Below, piece by piece: positions 38,801-44,800 of a stretch of DNA of 64,000 nt. This DNA comes from Porites lobata (Eukaryota; Cnidaria; Anthozoa; Scleractinia; Poritidae): NCBI GenBank assembly GCA_942486035.1, contig CALNXK010000183.1:706001-770000 (forward strand), written 5' to 3'. Under the pieces are notes generated by a model that was not told where the DNA came from, searched no databases, and saw only the letters and a list, made by a program, of their open reading frames with translations. Numbering within the stretch: position 1 is the stretch's first letter; each line of letters opens with the position of its first letter. The translations under genes and the position numbers were made by a program.

Positions 38801-41800
38801 AGGCCAGATTGCAAGTTTGACCAACATAAAAATAGAACCTTGAGCTTCAAGGAACAAAGGAGGCTACCAGTTACCAAATAGCTGAAGGAAGTGGAGAAAC
38901 TGCAAGTGTTGAAGAGGTGCGGCGACTGGACCCCTCAAAAACCTAAAAATGGTGTCGAGTCAAAACGAGAGGAGAATTAGAGATTGGGTTCTTAGTTTGC
39001 GTGACAGCTTGGGTGGTTTCCTACAATTGTATGAAAATCGACGCAGCTAATCAAAACAATGAAGAATTTATCATTCGCGAAGTACTCAGTAGAGAGAAAG
39101 CCATTGAGAAGGAACAAGGAAATCCTAAAAGGAAGTACATTGGCATCGTTCAATCCAGTTCTAGTTAACGACATTTTGAGGTCCAACACCAGACTACGAC
39201 ATGCGGACGATCTCCCATTTGATATAAAATGTCCACTCATACTGCCTAAGAGGAATTCACGTCACGCGACTGATCGTTAAGTACTACCACGAACTAGAGG
39301 GTTATGAGATGGGGATCAACCATACAATTAACAATATGAGGGAGAAATACTTAGTGATCTCAGTGATTCATGTTCGTGAACAAGAGAAATGAGTCATGAG
39401 AGAATGCTTTGAGGGTGAGAGACGATTTAGATCAAAGCCGGCTCACCAGCAAATGGTGCCGTTACAGAAGATTAGACTGCAGCAATCCTCCAGAACTTTG
39501 GAGAGCTGTGCAGTTGACTTGGAGGACCTTTCTTAAACAAACAAGGACGTGGAAATTGCAATCTAAGCGCTATTTGTGTTTTTTCTTGAAGACCCATTAT
39601 TGCCATTTAGAGATTGCATCGTCTTTGGACACTGCCGGATGCATTTCGTAACGCATTTATCAGAATGACTGGGCGGAGAGGATGGCCGCAGTAAATGTTA
39701 AGTGATAAGTGAACGATCTTTGAAAACGCATAGAGGGAACTGAAACATGTGGTCTCTGCTATGGACCAAGACAAGATATAACGGTTGAGCCCCAATAAGG
39801 GAGTGTGATGGAAGTGGAATCCACCTACTACTCCACATTTCGGTGTAGTCCTTGAATCTATGATCAGCCAGCAAAGCGAGCTATTTTTTCAGTACTAGGT
39901 GATGCAAAAGTTAATGACGAAGACTGATGAGCCTAACGATGACCGCTTCTTAACTCCAAACCGCTTTCTGATAGGGCAGATGGGAGGCGATTTTGTAAGG
40001 GCAATCGTCGAGACAGAGCCATTTAACCCAAAAAAGGTGCTGGAGAAGAGTCGGAGAGCTCACAAGTCATGAGTGGAACCGATGAAAGAATACTTGCATT
40101 GTACCACAGATTGGATCAAGACAGAAATGGCAATTCGGTAATGACAATTTGGGTGTTGGATATGATGTCGTAGTTATTGATCCCGGTACAGTGAGGCGAC
40201 AGTGGAATGTTGGGCGTATCAAGCAGACATACCCCAGCCCTGAAGGCCTTGTGCGAGTGGTGGACTTACGGGTAATTGCAAGACTCTAAAGCGACTAATA
40301 ACTAGATTTTCTCCCCTGGTGATTTGGGACACCGAAATGAAATAAGATTAATGTATAACAAGAACACTTCGGAGAACTATGATCTTTGAGCTAAGGATGC
40401 TTTTTAGTTAAGATGTATTCGAATTTCAGCCTCCCCTGAAAATCGGGAGGGGAAGAAAAGTTACAGACATGTAGTGTTGCGTTACGCGTTACACCTTGAT
40501 GTCACGTGCTTATATCATGTGACTTAGTTGTAGGATTCGGACTCGTTAAGTCTTGACTTTAATTGTTACTGTTTGAAGGAATAGAATCAACCACATCTTT
40601 AACCTCAGGTGTTTTATGGTAACCGGCAAAAGGCAAACCTGAAGATGTCACGTGACTATGGTCTTTTGACCGCTTTTGTAGTTTACAGTACACGTTCGAA
40701 CGGCATGAAGGGCTTCCAGCGGTAATGGATAAAGGCAACTTTAAAGTTAGAAGTTACCATAAATTATTGCTAGTATTGTGCTAGTCATTTGCCGTCCTTG
40801 CCTGGAAGGCCCTAGAATTCAATTTTATGAAATAACTAAGATAGTACGCGCACTCTGATTGGCTCAGAGGAGTGTTTGCATGAGAGTATGTAAACATGGT
40901 TGTGACGTGAGATCTTTTGCTTTTCGCGCTAATCACGAAAGCACGAATTTGAAAACTTTTTAGCGATCAAAACTCGACAAGTTTACTTTATTTACTCTTT
41001 CCTTCGTCGTCTTAAGCTTGGAAAATCTTTTCAAACAAGATGTGTCAACAAAGAGTTTTTCGTTTTTTCTCAGGAAAGTTACTTTATAAAAGCAATAGAA
41101 AACTTTTTTCCGGTGTTTGCATAGCCTGATATAAACACTTGAGGGGTTGTGAGAATTCTCGACTATTATAACTGTCTCGAATTCTCCCAACTCCTCTAGT
41201 GTTTATATCAGGCTATGCAAACGCAGAAAACGTTTCTATTGCTTAAATGCACACGCCGGAATTTAATGTTAATTGTATTTGGTTACCTTTACAAGCACCA
41301 GCTACCGGAACGTGTTTTCTCTCTCATTAGGAATTGTTTAGTGCCAGTGGGAGTACAACATCAGCGCAGACTGCTTGTTTTGAAGGTTTACCAAGTAAAC
41401 GATCTTCCTCAAAGTACGTATGACTCAATGTTTTCTAAAATTGCTTGGTTATAAAATCTCAGGAGAATAAGTTCTTTCGTAGATCGTCATTTACCAGTAG
41501 AAGGAGAGGAGAGTTAAAACCAATTCCTAAACCCAAAAATTGGGATTGATATCTTTATTCTTTTTAGTTTATGTAGATTATGTAAATATAACGTTTTCCA
41601 AGATTATCGCTGCTATTTATATCGGGCAAAATACTCCAAAATATACAAAACACTCCAATTATTGGCAGCGTCACCGCAACAGCGCTCGGCGCCACTACGC
41701 GGGCCCTTAACAGTCCCTTTTCCCATGAATAATAGACCACTGCACCAGGAACTACTTTACAAAGCCTCTGCACGTTCTCTTCAGTTGTTTGATATCCCTG

Positions 41801-44800
41801 AGTGTTGGTCCGACCGGGTTTTGAACCGACAGCCAAAAAATACGTACACTGAGGGGATGAATATTTGATTGCTTGTACTTCCATTCATTTTTTACAGTGG
41901 ATACTGGAATTCTGATGAGATACAAGTCCTTTTTCTCCAAGTTCTTCTCACGGGCCAAAGAAAAGGTTAATTTTCCACGTTTTAATCGTTCCACCCTTTG
42001 AAGTATTGTGAAGTTTTTTTTAAATCATTATTTCTAAATAAAGCTTGGGAGAATTCGTTTGTGTGACACCCAGGGGGTTAGGGCGGATGCAATCCCTTAT
42101 ATGACGTATGCAGGGATGTGCCACTGTACAGGGAATGGTTTATGACCACTCTGCAGGGTATATAATTTAACGCCAGTCTGTCCTACACATCGTATGTAAT
42201 TTCGAGAAGGAATATAACATGGAATAGTCTTCAAGGTTTATTTGATTTGCTCAATGAAATTTGTGTGTGCTTCCAACGATACAAATGTAATGACTATAAC
42301 TTAAATTTCTGTTTAAAACACGACGGCGTGCATTTTGTTCTTTGTCCCAGGGTAATAAAACTAAGGGTGCTGTCCTTTCTTTTTGTCACTTTTTGTCTAA
42401 ACCGCAACATCTTCCACGAATTGTTATCATTATTTTTTAAATTGAAGGAGGAACACACAGATGAAGTCGTGGATGGCGAGGGAGAACGCGCTTTAGTGGA
42501 TCCCTATCTAACGTTTAGTTTCGGTGGTAAGGAGGTATGGGAGAAGGAAACTATGTTTAATTTAATGTTCCTGTTGAATTAGTTATTACGCCGGTATATG
42601 CGTCATTAACTGTTTACCCCATGCATTATTATCATCATCATCATCATCATCATTGTCATCTTCGTCGTCTTTGTCGTCGTCGTAGTCGTCATCATCATCA
42701 TCTTCATCATCATCACTATCTTTAGTATCTTCCCCGTTGAAGGCAATACAGTATCATTTCACTCATTATCGTCATTATCACGTCTTCCTCGTTGTTTTTT
42801 GTTGTTGTTGTTTCGTTTAACTTTGACTAACCTATTCTCCACTACTTGTCTGATGTTATAGTCAGAGCTTGAGAAAGAATGCCGTGGATAGGTATAGAAC
42901 CTACGACATCTCAAGCACCTCTTGGGAGCTCGCTCTACCCAACTTTGTTATCATTTTTTTTCTTTTCTTTTTTTCAGGTATCTACAGAAATAAGGTATAA
43001 TTCAAGCGACCCAAAGTTTAAGGAAGATTTAAGGATACCATGTATGGTGAGCCATGACTGGTAGAATATCGAGTCGTCATTCTCAGAAACTTGAAAGCGT
43101 TAACTAGTCTCACATTTTTCCCTGTGATTGTCGAAATCGACCTTTCACCGCAACGGGTGCCATTGTGGTTTCAAGAGTACCAAATCGCCCCATGTAAGGG
43201 AATTCGGATTCCAGAATCCTAGAAATTTTAGCTTGTGGGGTCTAGAATCCTGAGCCCGGTTCCTGAAAGGCCGATTAGCGCTAATCCAGGATTGAAATTT
43301 TGTTCCACATTTTGTATTTACTTTCCTATGCATTGCTTACATTGTAAAGTAACATTTTGTGTTATCCTGACTATATCTCAGAGTAAAGGTTCAACAGAAT
43401 TCGTAAGCTTGAGTTCCAAGCCGAAGACAAAAATCCCGTGCTTAAAATTTGGCTTAATCTTGGGTTAAACTTCACACTCTTTAGAAGGAACCGGGCAGTG
43501 GGCTTTTGAATCTGAAATACAGCTCAAGGAACCCGGAATCCTACTAACGATTGGAACCCTGAATCCAAATTCCACTGAAAAAGAATCCAGAATCCAGAAT
43601 CTGGAATTCGGAATTCATGGCGTGATAACCAGATTCCAGGTTTGCTCTTGGATTCCCTCACATCTACTTACACATCTATCTAGTAAGTTCCTCGATCACG
43701 ACCATCTTTACAAAAAAATATTGGACTATAAACAGCCTAGCCAGCAAGCAGGGGAATTTCACTATAATATAAATACGCAATACGCTTTTAAGTTGTTTCT
43801 AAATGTGTAAAGCATAGAGAAACAGGCAATTGTTCATGAGGTGGCAAGACCTTCCAGCCTAAGCTATTCATCATATTAAGCAAATTAATTTTTTCTTGAG
43901 GATTGTAACACAAAACAATGAATCAAGCTGTCGTTCTCTGACCCATTTCCACCTGCGCGATATTCTAGGCTATGTAACACTCTTATACAGAAGAGCAGTT
44001 TTCAACCGTGGGTTGAAAAAAGAGCGTTACTTGCTTAGTTCTGCTACGTGACTGTAGGACACCGTTTTAGATTCCGCTTGAGGAATCCCAGTATCTTAAT
44101 TAATAGCTTTTGGTCGTGATGTTTCTACTTGATCAATCATTACATATAGCCATTTCATCTAGGTATCCTGACAGCTTAGTGTAACTTGCAGTTAATGATC
44201 ATGATTCCCTTGATGTTCTGTTCATTTCAGTTTCCATCTATGTGCGAGAGGCTGAAGATACAATTAATGGACTGGTAAAAAAATCTTCACTGCTACGGCA
44301 ATGACCAGTTTAAAATGCACCTTAACACTTATTTTTCGATTTCCAAAGCCTGTTACAAGGCGTGAAAACATAAATGTTTTACCATCTTAAATTTGACAAA
44401 TTTGCTCGAGTCGATGGTTGTTGAATCATTTCCTTACCCTAGCTTAGCAATGGTTTCCTCAACAACTACAGGCCCTTGCAATTGCCTCTGCTCTGTTATA
44501 CTCCCTTAAATATGGCCTGATTACCATCACGAGACAATGAAGGTTACCCTTTTATGGTCCGGCTTGTTCCCATTTTGTCGCTGGGATCACAGTGAGATCA
44601 TTCAACACAATAGAAGAGATAATTGCTGAAATTGAAAAAAAAAAAAACAGGGATGAAACAGCCGTCTCAGTCTCGCTCTTCGCCGCAAGGGACGTTTCGC
44701 CATGAGGGACGTCTGCGTCTCAGCGACAGGAAATTCATACTGATAACGTAAACAATATTTAGATAATAAAACCGGTGGTCATGGGGTTCCAAATAAAAAT

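Larger units (their letters stand above)
34759..40592 (+). mobile_element. Old, degenerate BEL/Pao retrotransposon (BEL-2)
   Basis: Related but diverged end sequences, 34759-34928 and 40459-40592, share TTACAGACAT, CACGTG, GTGACTT-GTTGTAGGA, TCGGACTCG and ATAGAATCAAC and bound a 5.5-kb interior that follows the BEL gag-pol order on the + strand with many frameshifts and stops. The right LTR lacks about 40 bp and starts AG instead of TG. No matching target duplication was found. It is clearly older than BEL-1 and of a different subfamily. A small retroposon is nested in its RNase H region. Sense orientation in ferlin intron 13. Confidence 0.85.
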
